Source: Streptomyces cinnamoneus
Lineage (GTDB): Bacteria > Actinomycetota > Actinomycetes > Streptomycetales > Streptomycetaceae
Assembly (NCBI RefSeq): GCF_014650495.1
Contig: NZ_BMVB01000006.1
Location: 248,001-312,000 of the forward strand
DNA length: 64,000 bases
Direction: 5' to 3'
Part shown: one piece after another, positions 17,501 to 23,280 of the stretch
How positions within the stretch are numbered: position 1 is the first letter of the stretch
Layout: every line of letters starts with the position of its first letter
The notes under the pieces: generated by a model
What the model saw: only the letters and a program-made list of their open reading frames with translations
The model's database searches: none
What the model was told of the DNA's origin: nothing
Program-made: the position numbers and the translations under genes

Positions 17501-19241
17501 GTGCCGCCTCCGGCTCGTGCCGCGGATCCGTCCGGCCGGAGGAGAGCAGACGGTCCCGGGCGGCGCGGCGGAGCACCTTGCCGCTGGAGGTGCGGGGGAA
17601 GGCCTCGGCCGCCACCGGGACCACGGTCCCCGCGGTCAGATGCAGCCGGGCGAACAGCACCCGGCGGATCTCCCGCGCCGTCTCCCCGGTATCGCGTCCG
17701 GTGCCGTCGGGTGCGAACAGCAGCCCCAGGGTCTCGGTGCCGTGCTGCGCGCTGGGCAGGCCGCAGGCCGCCACCGCGCCGGCCAGCACGCCCTCGACGG
17801 AGGCCGCGACCTCCTCGATCTCATGGCAGAGGTGGTTGTGACCGTTGAGAATCACGATGTCCTTGCTGCGTCCGGTCACCACGAGCTCGCCGTCCTTGAG
17901 GAAACCCAGGTCTCCGGTGTCCAGCCAGCTGCGGGGCGCCCAGTCGCCCGTGGGAAAGGCCCGTTCGTCGGCGGCCTCGTCGTCGACGTAGCCCGGGGTC
18001 ACCCGCGCCGAGCTGACCTGGAGCGTGCCGATCCGCCCCTCGGGCAGGACCGCACCCCGTGCGTCGACGATCCGCAGGGCGGCGCCCGGGGCCGGGCGTC
18101 CGACCGAGACGAAGTCCAGGCACGCGCCGTCCGGAACGTCCGGCCCGGCGTACTCCACGTCGCCCGCCAGGCTCGCCCTGCGGATCCGGTGGACGCTGCC
18201 CGGGCCGCCGAACCGGCCCATGGTGATCCCGGTGCAGGTCTCCGCCATGCCCCAGGCGGGTACGAAGCAGTCGCCGGCCAGCCCGAAGCGGGCGGCCTCC
18301 TCCAGGAACCCGCGGACCAGCCCGGGGCCGATCTGCTCACCGCCGCTGACCAGGGTGCGTACGGCGGAGAGGTCCCAGTCGGCCTCCGGACGCCCGGCCA
18401 GTGCCCTGCGGACCAGCTGGTAGCCGAACGCGGGGGCCCAGGAGTGGTTGACCCGGTACCGGTCCATCAGGTCGAGCCAGCGCAGCGGGTCGGCCAGCAC
18501 CAGATCGGTGGGCACGTGGATCTGGGTGGCCCCGGTGAAGAGCGGCAGCAGGTGGTAGAGCAGCAACGCCCCGCTGTGGTCGGCCGGAAGCCAGTTCAGG
18601 GTCACCTCGCCGGGCTGCCAGCCGAGCAGCCGCTGCGAGCCGTGGCCGAATTCGGCGAGCCCCCGGTGCGTCAGCCGGGCGGCCTTCGCGGTGCCGGTGC
18701 TGCCGGAGGAGAGCATCAGCAGGGCCGTGTCGTCGCCCTCCGGCCGGTGCGGCTCGGTTCCGTGGTCCTCGACCAGGGTGCCGGGATCGACGGCGCGTAC
18801 GCCGGCCTCGGCGAGTGCGGGGATCCCGTCGGCGCCCGACAGTACCGTCGGACGGCCGAGCCGCTGCCAGGCGGTGACGAACCTGCCCTCCCCCGCCTTC
18901 GGCTGGGCGTCCACCGGTTCGCTGATCGCCAACGGCTGGATCCCGCCGAGCAGGCAGGCCCACAGGGCGGGGAAGAAACCGGCCGGGGGCAGGCCGACGA
19001 GGACGGCCCGGTCCCCGGGGGCGAGGCCCTGCCGGCGGAGCCCGGTGAGCATCCGGCCCGCGAGGTCGAGCAGCTCCGGGTAGCGGACCGCGTGGGCCTC
19101 GCCGTGCCGGTCCAGGGTCACCAGCTCGGCCGAGGGGAAGCGTTCGGCCGCCCGCCGCAGCAGGTCGGGCAGCGTGCGCGGATCGGCGGCGGTGAGATCG
19201 ACGGGTTCGCCATGGCACAGCGCGAGTGGTGTCCGGCTCAT
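8496..19241 (-). CDS. Hybrid polyketide synthase/non-ribosomal peptide synthetase: CAL-ACP-KS-AT-ACP-LLM-C-A-PCP-C
   Basis: A 3581-residue megasynthase. Domain order, by motif: an acyl-AMP ligase (CAL/FAAL-like; MLSSGSTGTAKA near residue 175, ending near 560); ACP1 (GLTS, Ser638); KS with TACSSS (Cys871), HGTGT near 1006 and NLGH near 1048; AT with GHSLG (Ser1317) and an RAFHS motif as in malonyl-specific ATs; a Pro/Ser/Ala linker with pentapeptide repeats (about 1580-1625); ACP2 (GADS, Ser1700); a luciferase-like FMN monooxygenase (about 1775-2115) of the MupA/Atu6745-type found in such synthases; C1 with HHLVFDA near 2265; A domain with [12 protein letters not shown] near 2727 and NAAGK; PCP with GGHS (Ser3112); and a terminal C2 with HHLIVDG near 3280. 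By eye the A-domain specificity residues read D-L-F-C-V-V-D-M-M-K, which I cannot assign. The route suggested is acyl starter loading, one malonate extension, flavin oxidation, then amide bond formation. There is no KR, DH, ER or TE. The start ATG 19241 has a GAGGG site. Confidence 0.93.
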   Translation of the reverse strand: MSRTPLALCHGEPVDLTAADPRTLPDLLRRAAERFPSAELVTLDRHGEAHAVRYPELLDLAGRMLTGLRRQGLAPGDRAVLVGLPPAGFFPALWACLLGGIQPLAISEPVDAQPKAGEGRFVTAWQRLGRPTVLSGADGIPALAEAGVRAVDPGTLVEDHGTEPHRPEGDDTALLMLSSGSTGTAKAARLTHRGLAEFGHGSQRLLGWQPGEVTLNWLPADHSGALLLYHLLPLFTGATQIHVPTDLVLADPLRWLDLMDRYRVNHSWAPAFGYQLVRRALAGRPEADWDLSAVRTLVSGGEQIGPGLVRGFLEEAARFGLAGDCFVPAWGMAETCTGITMGRFGGPGSVHRIRRASLAGDVEYAGPDVPDGACLDFVSVGRPAPGAALRIVDARGAVLPEGRIGTLQVSSARVTPGYVDDEAADERAFPTGDWAPRSWLDTGDLGFLKDGELVVTGRSKDIVILNGHNHLCHEIEEVAASVEGVLAGAVAACGLPSAQHGTETLGLLFAPDGTGRDTGETAREIRRVLFARLHLTAGTVVPVAAEAFPRTSSGKVLRRAARDRLLSSGRTDPRHEPEAAPAHHEPEATLPSSPTLPPQRTLEVVRRSVREILAELPGAPAHRGPLDTTPFHELGLTSVSLIRLHVTLERALTCTFPRTLLFGHPTVTSLAAALDGYGGTTEQPEQPERPEARTPGATDRRVAVIGMAFRFPGASDEEGFWADLRDGTSRISTFGAAELAAAGLSPEEAADPELRPFGGVLDEVTGFDHRFFGISPHEAALTHPAHRLFLECSHHALEEGGYADAARHERIGVFAAAGMNLYDYQTGPGRPPADLGLAMQSSLGTLPDFLASRVAYRLNLRGPAVGVQTACSSSLVAVHLAAQALVNGDADLALAGAAAVHLPQHSGYRLHPGSVLSPSGSCRPFDAAADGTVGGNGVAVVLLKPLQRALADGDRVHAVIMGSAVNNDGAAKIGFTAPGVAGQTEAVRQALARAGVSADSIGHLEAHGTGTPLGDPVEFAALTDALRSPTGQTAFCTLGSVKANLGHLDTCAGMAGLIKTVLMLRHRTLVRTPGLTTAHPAVDPAGTPFVLATRTRPWPAGPEPRRAGVSALGVGGTNAFVVLEEAPATAVPDPGPVGRASVLALSAGHPEALRALAAEVSGWLADRPQAPPAAVAAELARRPRHPHRLAVTGRTATELAEALGAWQRSGTTTGGHAGSVPPEGFGPPAFAYSGQGSDPRPLLALLQTHSVAGPLLAECDEEYRRLTGTGLLARLDTAPDGPLPTELAQPALFAAQTAATELWRSRGLQPGHLLGHSLGEYAALWAAGGISTATGMRLTTLRGRLMQDTEPGAMLAVRAGRAPAERIAALTGLALAAENAADSQVLSGRAEDVERATALLDAEGVAWRRLPVDRAFHSATLDPVLSAFRRAAEEFTYLPIRTPLACGLDGTVLPPGAVVGPDYLTAQLRGPVRFRDLLVSLEAAGCRSYLTIGPDEVLSGLGPRTTGGRPWIASQRRGLPADSGDALAQAELYCLGAPLDLPRDGALPPEPLPRYPFQRTDFPYPAEPQPSPAPPSPQDAPAPDLSAPGLSAPDLSAPGLSAPDLSAPDLSSPGLSSPDLSAPKSPVPTSPVPASSVPQPSDRPEPVAPRTSGETPLRPAGTQAPAPVLEQLLALTARHLGCPVAEVTADTAFVRLGADSLTLAAMGRELATEFGAQVPLRDLFGSLDTPRKLAAALRPGRTAGPAAADPVPPAPLAPPRVAGPRALPGTAPATGGCDFSLYFFGDYPEHESRNKYDLILDATTYADQHGFHTVWLPERHFHSFGALFPNPSVLAAALATRTSRIRLHAGSVVLPLHHPIRVAEEWSVVDNLSDGRAGLCVASGWHARDFALAPENFGRHRELMYDRLDTVRALWSGASVGTTSGDGKPVDVALYPRPIQPQPPLFVAVAQNPDSYRAAARNGLGVVTNLMSQSVEQVAENIALYRRTRAEAGLDPDAGRVVVLLHTYLGTDQEQARADARAPFCAYLRSSMALLGQFANSLGLAADLEHTPPEDLDFLLHRAYEQYCDGRALIGTVDGCAPVVERLLAAGVNEIASFVDFGLGREQVLDGLVRLDELRRRFLPGTGPAERRAEATLPLTPAQRGVWFIEQLDPGSGDYLEPRAIRLDGPLDPGALRSALDLVVRRQPALRTAFRERDGEPRQEVQTGVVLDCPLVDCTGRSEEEAVAGHLAGLRAEPLDLTRAPLVRARLLRFSADRHVLLLLTHHLVFDAASLHILGQELAGHLRGGPHPPAPLPALPSGHVPSGEPADPARLAYWRRQLADAPALELPTDRPRSHRAPAGAWLSRAFKPVTRQALRDVGRQQAVTPFMAVLAAIGTVLARFAGQDDLVLGTAVANRPADCEGTIGFFVDTVPLRLDLAGDPTFAELLGRVRTVSAEAYDRAMPFDELVRAVNPERGTGRNPLFQVMVEYEAEAGTRFEAGALRGETVDLPSGRAPFDLSLCLSYRDGLLHCLAHYDAALFEEATVRRILDYVEQVLEAGAEDPAGRRLSALTAPPAPEARVLDGLESRPAAASDELLHHAFERQARRTPGAQAVVDAGHTVTYGELDLAAEGLAARLRAGTGVAGAVVALCLPRGVPAVAAVLAVLKAGGVLLPLDPAQPTARLAHMLTDSGAALLVTTAAAEPEGLRAAVPGLRVLDPDAEPTAAGPAAPADSPGDAEDPALCLYTSGSTGRPKGVLLPHRGPVNLLRWFHDSRPRLRTLQWASAGFDLSLFEIFTTLGSGAALVLLPEEARYDAHAVAAAVREHGVQRLCLTASALAHLMDAEPGLPGLRELVSVGERLQPTPALRRFLAAHPHCALYNDYGPTEASMMVTSHRVDPQDDAPAIGRPVAGVAVRLLDAAGRRVPLGAVGEIHAGGAAPALGYLGRPRESAAAFVADPLAPGTRLYRTGDLGRWTADGELQYLGRRDEQVKIRGVRVEPAETRRTLLALPGVRDAEVVVRTGPGGEPRLVGYLELAPGIATAEIVAQLTAQLPGQFVPSAWVRLDRLPLNAAGKHDRHALPEPDWAAAEEGAEPLTAAEHAVHALWCEELGVGSVPVDRSFFSVGGHSLSAVRLLDRLRDELGLDCTLPAFFRQPTVRALARRVPPPVERTVGLAGVQHRLWRRHLQHPRPEVCNASVRLDLTGELDPDALAGALGLLARRHDALRSRITETDEGPRQQILAGVHPELRVESVGPQEADAWCRSLADRPFALDRAPLWRAGLGHLGGDSWVLVLTFHHLIVDGWSMGLLLTELPALYAAVREGTGPALPEPSVQYPDYVAWRTRQTSGAARAGLERFWRAELAGEPDGPRLPCDFPRPAELSGRGAVVGTALSAGPADRLRRLAAERGSTLAALLATVCARWLGGLCDQPDLVLALSSANRLHAEHRHTVGMFGGPVPLRLTADPQAPFDAALARTTHTLFSALEHQALAWDEVTAVTAGADRSPNRLDAVMLTVADADWPAVDLPGLTTEVSGVVSAGVARTELYLRAEPGPEGIRFWFEYSTDLFRPGTVRRWADAFVSALEELADSLPVTKEVD
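14373..14501. repeat. 15-bp tandem repeat inside the megasynthase linker
   Basis: About eight and a half copies of a 15-bp unit (GGAGCGGAGAGATCC / GGAGCGGAGAGGCCC variants) encode, on the minus strand, repeated pentapeptides SAPDL/SAPGL. It lies between the AT and the second ACP. It is a coding minisatellite that acts as a flexible spacer, and copy number probably varies between strains. Confidence 0.85.
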
Positions 19242-19283
19242 CGGGTCCCTCTTGTTCGGGCGTGTTCGGACCAGGGAACGCTG

Positions 19284-19313
19284 ATGACAACACGACTTGA
19301 CTGAGTGAGTCAA
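19284..19313 (-). promoter_or_regulatory. Probable promoter of the megasynthase operon
   Basis: Minus strand TTGACT (19308-19313), 18-nt spacer, TGTCAT (19284-19289), with the ATG about 36 nt after the expected start point. The -35 forms one arm of an inverted repeat, TTGACT-N5-AGTCAA (19297-19313), a good candidate operator. The TGTTGTCATC around the -10 is identical to that of the methyltransferase promoter near 30500. Confidence 0.55.
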
Positions 19314-19387
19314 CGATCAACCCGCCTACGGCAGCCTCACACCGTATTTCTCAGGCACTATGCGCCCAAACTCTGTGACTATGATCG

Positions 19388-19417
19388 TTGACTGATCGAC
19401 TGACACCTCAGTACGTT
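19388..19417 (+). promoter_or_regulatory. Probable promoter of the MFS operon with direct repeats
   Basis: TTGACT (19388-19393), 18 nt, TACGTT (19412-19417), leaving a leader of about 28 nt before the MFS ATG. GATCG occurs at 19383 and 19394, an 11-bp period, and TGAC occurs at 19376, 19389, 19401 and 19417. SARP regulators bind heptamers repeated at 11-bp spacing, so SARP control is possible; this is inference. Confidence 0.45.
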
Positions 19418-19451
19418 GACCTCGCCAGTCCGAGAGTCGGGGAGACCTGTG

Positions 19452-20717
19452 ATGGCTGATCCGCGGCGCCTGCCGGGCGCCTACTGGCGGTTCCTGGGCG
19501 GCGAGACGTGTTCCGCTCTGGGCTCCGCCTTCACCGCGTTCGCGTTACCGCTGCTGGTCTACCGGAGCACCGGTTCGGCCGTGCTGCTCGGCGGCGCGCT
19601 CGCTGCGGCGTACCTGCCCTACCTGCTCTTCGGGCTGGTGATCGGCGCGGTCGCCGACCGGGTCGACCGCCGCTGGATGCTCGTCGGCACCAACCTCGCC
19701 TCGGCCGCGGTGCTGGCGGCACTGCCCGCCCTCGCGGCGGTCGGCAGGCTGCACACGGCGGAGCTGTACCTGACGTCCTTCCTCCTGACCACGCTGCGGA
19801 TCGGCTTCGACGCCGCGAGCATCGCGGCCGTGCCCCGCCTGGTCGACGGCGCCGGACTCGTGCGGGCCAACGGCCTGCTGGAGGCCGGGGATTCGGCGAT
19901 GGCCGTGCTCGGCCCCGCGCTCGCCGGGGTGCTGGTCACGGTGATGCCGCTCCAGGAGCTGGTGCTGCTGGACGCCGGCTCGTACCTGGTGTCGGCCGCC
20001 GTGATCCTCTCGCTGCCGCAGATCAGCGGTGCCTCCGGCGACAGGGCGGGCGCTGACCGGCGCGCCCCGCAGGGCGTGCTCTCCCGGCTGTCGGGCGACA
20101 TCCGGGAAGGGCTGCGCTACGTCCTGGCCGAGCCCGTGCTGCGCTCGCTGGCGGCGATGCTGCTGCTGGTCAACCTGGTCCAGGCGACGGCCGTCGCCCA
20201 GCTGGTGCTGCTGGCCAAGAGCGCCTTCGGCGCCGACGACGGGCAGCTCGGCTGGCTGTTCGGCTGCGGCGGGGCGGGTGCCGTCGCCGCTTCGCTGGCG
20301 GCCGGCCGGATCTCCGACCGGCTGCCGTTCGGCGCGCTCACCCTCGGCTCGGTGGCCGGGGTCGGGGTGTGCACCGCGGCACTGGGACTGACCGGCCACT
20401 ACCCGCTGGCGGTCGGCGCCTGGGCGGTGGCCTCCGGGCTGGGGGTGCTCTTCAACATCGCCACCATGAGCCTGCGTCAGGCGACCGTGCCCGAGGAACT
20501 GCTCGGCCGGGTGCTGACCGCCTCGGGGGTGCTCGCCAAGTGCGCCGTCCCGCTGGGCGCCCTCGGCGGCGGTGCGGTGGTCGCGCAGGTCGGCCGCCCC
20601 GGTCCGGTCTACGTCGTGATCGGCTCGCTGCTCGTCCTCCTCGGCCTCGTCTTCGTCCGCTCGCCGCTCGGCCGGGCGCGCCGCCCGGCCGCCGTGCCGT
20701 CCGGCGCGGTCCGCTGA
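19452..20717 (+). CDS. MFS transporter (DHA3/EntS-like exporter)
   Basis: A 421-residue membrane protein with about 12 predicted helices. The helix 2-3 loop reads GAVADRVDRRWMLVGTNL, the major-facilitator motif A (GxxxDRxxRR), and a related loop GRISDRLPFGALTL starts the second half. The family includes siderophore and antibiotic exporters, so it probably exports the cluster's product. ATG 19452 is preceded by GGGGAG; a GTG at 19449 is the alternative. Leu32 is encoded by TTA (19545-19547), the rare bldA-dependent codon of Streptomyces, so translation should be tied to development. It is the first gene of the plus-strand operon. Confidence 0.88.
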   Translation: MADPRRLPGAYWRFLGGETCSALGSAFTAFALPLLVYRSTGSAVLLGGALAAAYLPYLLFGLVIGAVADRVDRRWMLVGTNLASAAVLAALPALAAVGRLHTAELYLTSFLLTTLRIGFDAASIAAVPRLVDGAGLVRANGLLEAGDSAMAVLGPALAGVLVTVMPLQELVLLDAGSYLVSAAVILSLPQISGASGDRAGADRRAPQGVLSRLSGDIREGLRYVLAEPVLRSLAAMLLLVNLVQATAVAQLVLLAKSAFGADDGQLGWLFGCGGAGAVAASLAAGRISDRLPFGALTLGSVAGVGVCTAALGLTGHYPLAVGAWAVASGLGVLFNIATMSLRQATVPEELLGRVLTASGVLAKCAVPLGALGGGAVVAQVGRPGPVYVVIGSLLVLLGLVFVRSPLGRARRPAAVPSGAVR

Positions 20718-20752
20718 CGGCCTCCTCCCACCACATCTTCTGGGGATCTCCT

Positions 20753-22015
20753 GTGCACATAGTCTTCTGCAAGTGGGACCGGCCGATGCTGCGCATCCTG
20801 CTGGCCCGCGGTGCGGCGGTCCATCTCGTCCTGGACGACTACGACTGGGCCCTCGGGCCCGATCCGGAGCTGCTGGCCCGGGCGGCCTCGGTCCACCGCG
20901 TCGGGCACTTCGACTCGATCGACGAACTGAGCGCGGTGGCGGTCGATCTGCTGCTGTCCGGGGCGCCGGTCGAGAAGGTCGCCGGCTTCACCGAGTTCAG
21001 CCAGTTCGGGGCCGGTCACCTCGCCCATCTGCTCGGTCTCGACAGCCCCTCCCCCGGGTCGGCGGCCGCCACCCGGGACAAGCGGCTGATGAAGCTGCGG
21101 GCGGCCGAGGCCGGCTGGCGCCACGCCCGGTTCCGCAGCCTGCCCACCGCCGGCCCGGCGGAGACGGATCCGCAGGCGCTGGTCGCCGAGCTCGGTCTCC
21201 CCCTGGTGGTCAAGCCGGTGACGGGCATGGGCACGTTGTCGACCGCGAAGGCGGAGACCGCGGACGAGCTGCGGACGCTCCTCGACGGCCGCCGCGCGCT
21301 CGCCCCCGAACTCGGCTCCCGGCAGCTGCTGGTGGAGGAGTTCGTGGCCGGCCGCGAGTACCACGTCGACGCCGTGTGGCGGGACGGCGAGCCGTGGTTC
21401 CTGCGGATCAGCCGCTACCTCGAACCCCGGCTGTCGCTGGCCGGGGCGGGCCGGCGCAACGGCGCGGTGATCGTGCCCAGGGAGGACGACCCGCAGCTGT
21501 ACGCCTGGGTCGAGGAACGGCACCGGGCGCTCAACAAGGTGCTCGGGCTCGGCTCCGGCGTGACCCACCTGGAGATGTTCCGCGACCCGGAGGGCGGCGA
21601 GCCGGTGTTCTCGGAGATCGCCTCGCGGCCGGCCGGGGCCTTCGCCCCGGAGGCGCTCAGCGCCCATCTCGGCGTGGACTTCCGCGAGGTCTGGGCCGAG
21701 GAGCTGACCGGCGGCAGCGGTCGGTCGCTCGCCTTCGGCCCGCCCCCGCACCGCTACATCGGCTGGCTCAATCTCGCGCCTCCCACGGCGGGAGTGCTGA
21801 CCGAGCTGCCCGACGAGGAGGCCCTGCGGGCCGACCCGGCGATCCTGGACTGGGAGTTCGTCCACCGGACCGGCGACCGCGTCGACCCGGACCACCCGTC
21901 CGCCTGGTGCGTGCTGCTGGTGGTCGGCGCGGCGACGGCAGCCGGCTTCGAGTCCGCCGTCGAGCGCATCGAGCGCCAGTACCGCTGCGCGGCGGTACGG
22001 GAGGAAGAGCGATGA
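20753..22015 (+). CDS. ATP-grasp family ligase
   Basis: A 420-residue ATP-grasp enzyme. Characteristic stretches are DKRLMKLRAAEAG (start of the ATP-binding half), LPLVVKPVTGMGTLSTAKA (nucleotide-binding Lys and Gly-rich loop), LVEEFVAGREYHVDAVW, and THLEMFRDPEGGEPVFSEIASRPAG for the metal/ATP-binding Glu and Arg. This class forms acyl-phosphates and then amide or thioester bonds; BtrJ, which charges an acyl carrier protein, is one precedent. The partner acid and amine are unknown here. The start is GTG 20753 after GGGGA. It sits 35 nt after the MFS gene and overlaps the next gene by ATGA. Confidence 0.85.
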   Translation: MHIVFCKWDRPMLRILLARGAAVHLVLDDYDWALGPDPELLARAASVHRVGHFDSIDELSAVAVDLLLSGAPVEKVAGFTEFSQFGAGHLAHLLGLDSPSPGSAAATRDKRLMKLRAAEAGWRHARFRSLPTAGPAETDPQALVAELGLPLVVKPVTGMGTLSTAKAETADELRTLLDGRRALAPELGSRQLLVEEFVAGREYHVDAVWRDGEPWFLRISRYLEPRLSLAGAGRRNGAVIVPREDDPQLYAWVEERHRALNKVLGLGSGVTHLEMFRDPEGGEPVFSEIASRPAGAFAPEALSAHLGVDFREVWAEELTGGSGRSLAFGPPPHRYIGWLNLAPPTAGVLTELPDEEALRADPAILDWEFVHRTGDRVDPDHPSAWCVLLVVGAATAAGFESAVERIERQYRCAAVREEER

Positions 22016-23280
22016 CGGACGCCATGACGGACCTCGCACACGGTCGCCGCGAACGGCTGGACCGGCTGGGCCGGGACTTCCTGGACCACTTCACGCAGGC
22101 CGCCGGGTTCACCCTCCTGGACCCCGAGCCGGCGATCCCGCACCACGACCGCACGATCCTGTTCACCAACTCCGCGGTGGTGCCGTTCAAGCCGTTCCTG
22201 CTGGGCGAGTCGGCCCTGCCGGCCCCCGGGGTGGCGGTGCGTCAGCCCTGCGTCCGGGTCCACAACCTCGACGAGGTGTTCGAAGAGGGCTTCGCCACCG
22301 AATTCGTGCTGCAGTTCGAGATGCTGGGGGTGCTGGCGCCCGCTGCCCGGGCCCGCGCGCTGGCCGCAGCGGTGGCCGGGTACCTCACCACCACGCTCGG
22401 GCTCGACGGGCCGTCGGTCGCCTTCAAGGCCGCCCACGACGACACCGACCTCTGTGCGGCCTGGGAGGCCGGCTGGACCGGGCCGGCCCTCCTCGACACC
22501 GAGGAGCGCGACTACTACCGGTGGGGCTTCGGCCACCCCCGGCTCAGCGGCCGGGGAGCCACCGTCGCCGTCCGCCAGGCCGACGGGCACTTCCGCGACC
22601 TCGGCAACCTGATCGCGTTCGAGCGGGACGGCGAGGTCGCCGGGTACGGCTTCGGCATCGGCCTGGAGACCCTCGCGGCCTGCCTCGACAACAGCCCATG
22701 GGTGCTGGACTGCACGCCCGCCGGCGCGGTCGTCGGGGCCCGCAACGCCGAGGAGGCCAAGCTCGCCGACCTGCTCGGGCTGCTCGTCAGGCTCTACGCG
22801 GCCGGCGTGCGGACCTCCTCACGGGCGCAGGGACACGTGCTGCGCCGGGCGGTGTCCGCCACCGCCCGGCTCGCCGCCGGACTGGGGCTCGACCAGGCCC
22901 GGCTGCTGCACCGGCTGGCCGTGGTGGCGGCGGCCGACGCCCCCGGACGGGACGTCCTCGGCCCGGCCGGGCCGGACCTGGAGCGGTACCGTCCGCGCGA
23001 GGACAGCCGGCACGTCCACGACCTGTCCTTCTGGTGCGCCGACGGCACCGACCCGGACGCCCTCTCCGCCGCCGCGGCACAGGTCGCGCTTCCCGGCGTG
23101 CACCGGATCAGCGCCTCGGTGAAGGACGTCTGGCACGGCGGGCGCACGTCGGTCACCCTCTCCGTCGCCCTGGACCTGCCGCCCTCGGCCGACAAGCCCG
23201 AGGCCAAGCAGGCGCTGCGCGCACTGGCCGCCCGGCTGGGCGAGCGCTGCGGAACCGAGCTGCGGGGGGAGATCCGATGA
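22012..23280 (+). CDS. Alanyl-tRNA synthetase-like protein with C-terminal FDX-ACB-like domain
   Basis: A 422-residue protein with no standard name. Residues 10-230 follow the AlaRS catalytic core: FLDHFTQAAGF, HDRTILFTNSAVVPFKPFLLG (AlaRS LLFTNAGMxxFKxxFLG), RQPCVRVHNLDEV, FEMLG (motif 2), then RDLGNLIAFERDGE and GYGFGIGLETLAACLDN (motif 3, AlaRS DTGMGLERxAAVLQ). Residues 255-320 match the AlaRS helical part (GVRTSSRAQGHVLRRAVSATARLA; compare GVxPSNxxRGYVLRRIIRRA). The editing and C-Ala domains are missing. The last 90 residues (HDLSFWCADG, SVKDVWHGGRTSVTLSVAL, LGERCGTELRG) resemble the FDX-ACB domain of PheRS. It overlaps its neighbours by ATGA on both sides, so it is co-translated with the C-PCP-PCP gene, whose carrier domains lack an A domain. 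I infer it activates an amino acid for those carriers. tRNA charging or immunity are alternatives. Confidence 0.75.
   Translation: MTDAMTDLAHGRRERLDRLGRDFLDHFTQAAGFTLLDPEPAIPHHDRTILFTNSAVVPFKPFLLGESALPAPGVAVRQPCVRVHNLDEVFEEGFATEFVLQFEMLGVLAPAARARALAAAVAGYLTTTLGLDGPSVAFKAAHDDTDLCAAWEAGWTGPALLDTEERDYYRWGFGHPRLSGRGATVAVRQADGHFRDLGNLIAFERDGEVAGYGFGIGLETLAACLDNSPWVLDCTPAGAVVGARNAEEAKLADLLGLLVRLYAAGVRTSSRAQGHVLRRAVSATARLAAGLGLDQARLLHRLAVVAAADAPGRDVLGPAGPDLERYRPREDSRHVHDLSFWCADGTDPDALSAAAAQVALPGVHRISASVKDVWHGGRTSVTLSVALDLPPSADKPEAKQALRALAARLGERCGTELRGEIR

Noticed and set aside
8298..19304. Very long open frames on the plus strand opposite the megasynthase
   Set aside because: They arise from high GC at third positions opposite a real gene; their translations are low-complexity (Gly/Arg/Val/Gln rich) and match no domain, while the minus-strand frame has intact KS, AT, C, A and PCP motifs.
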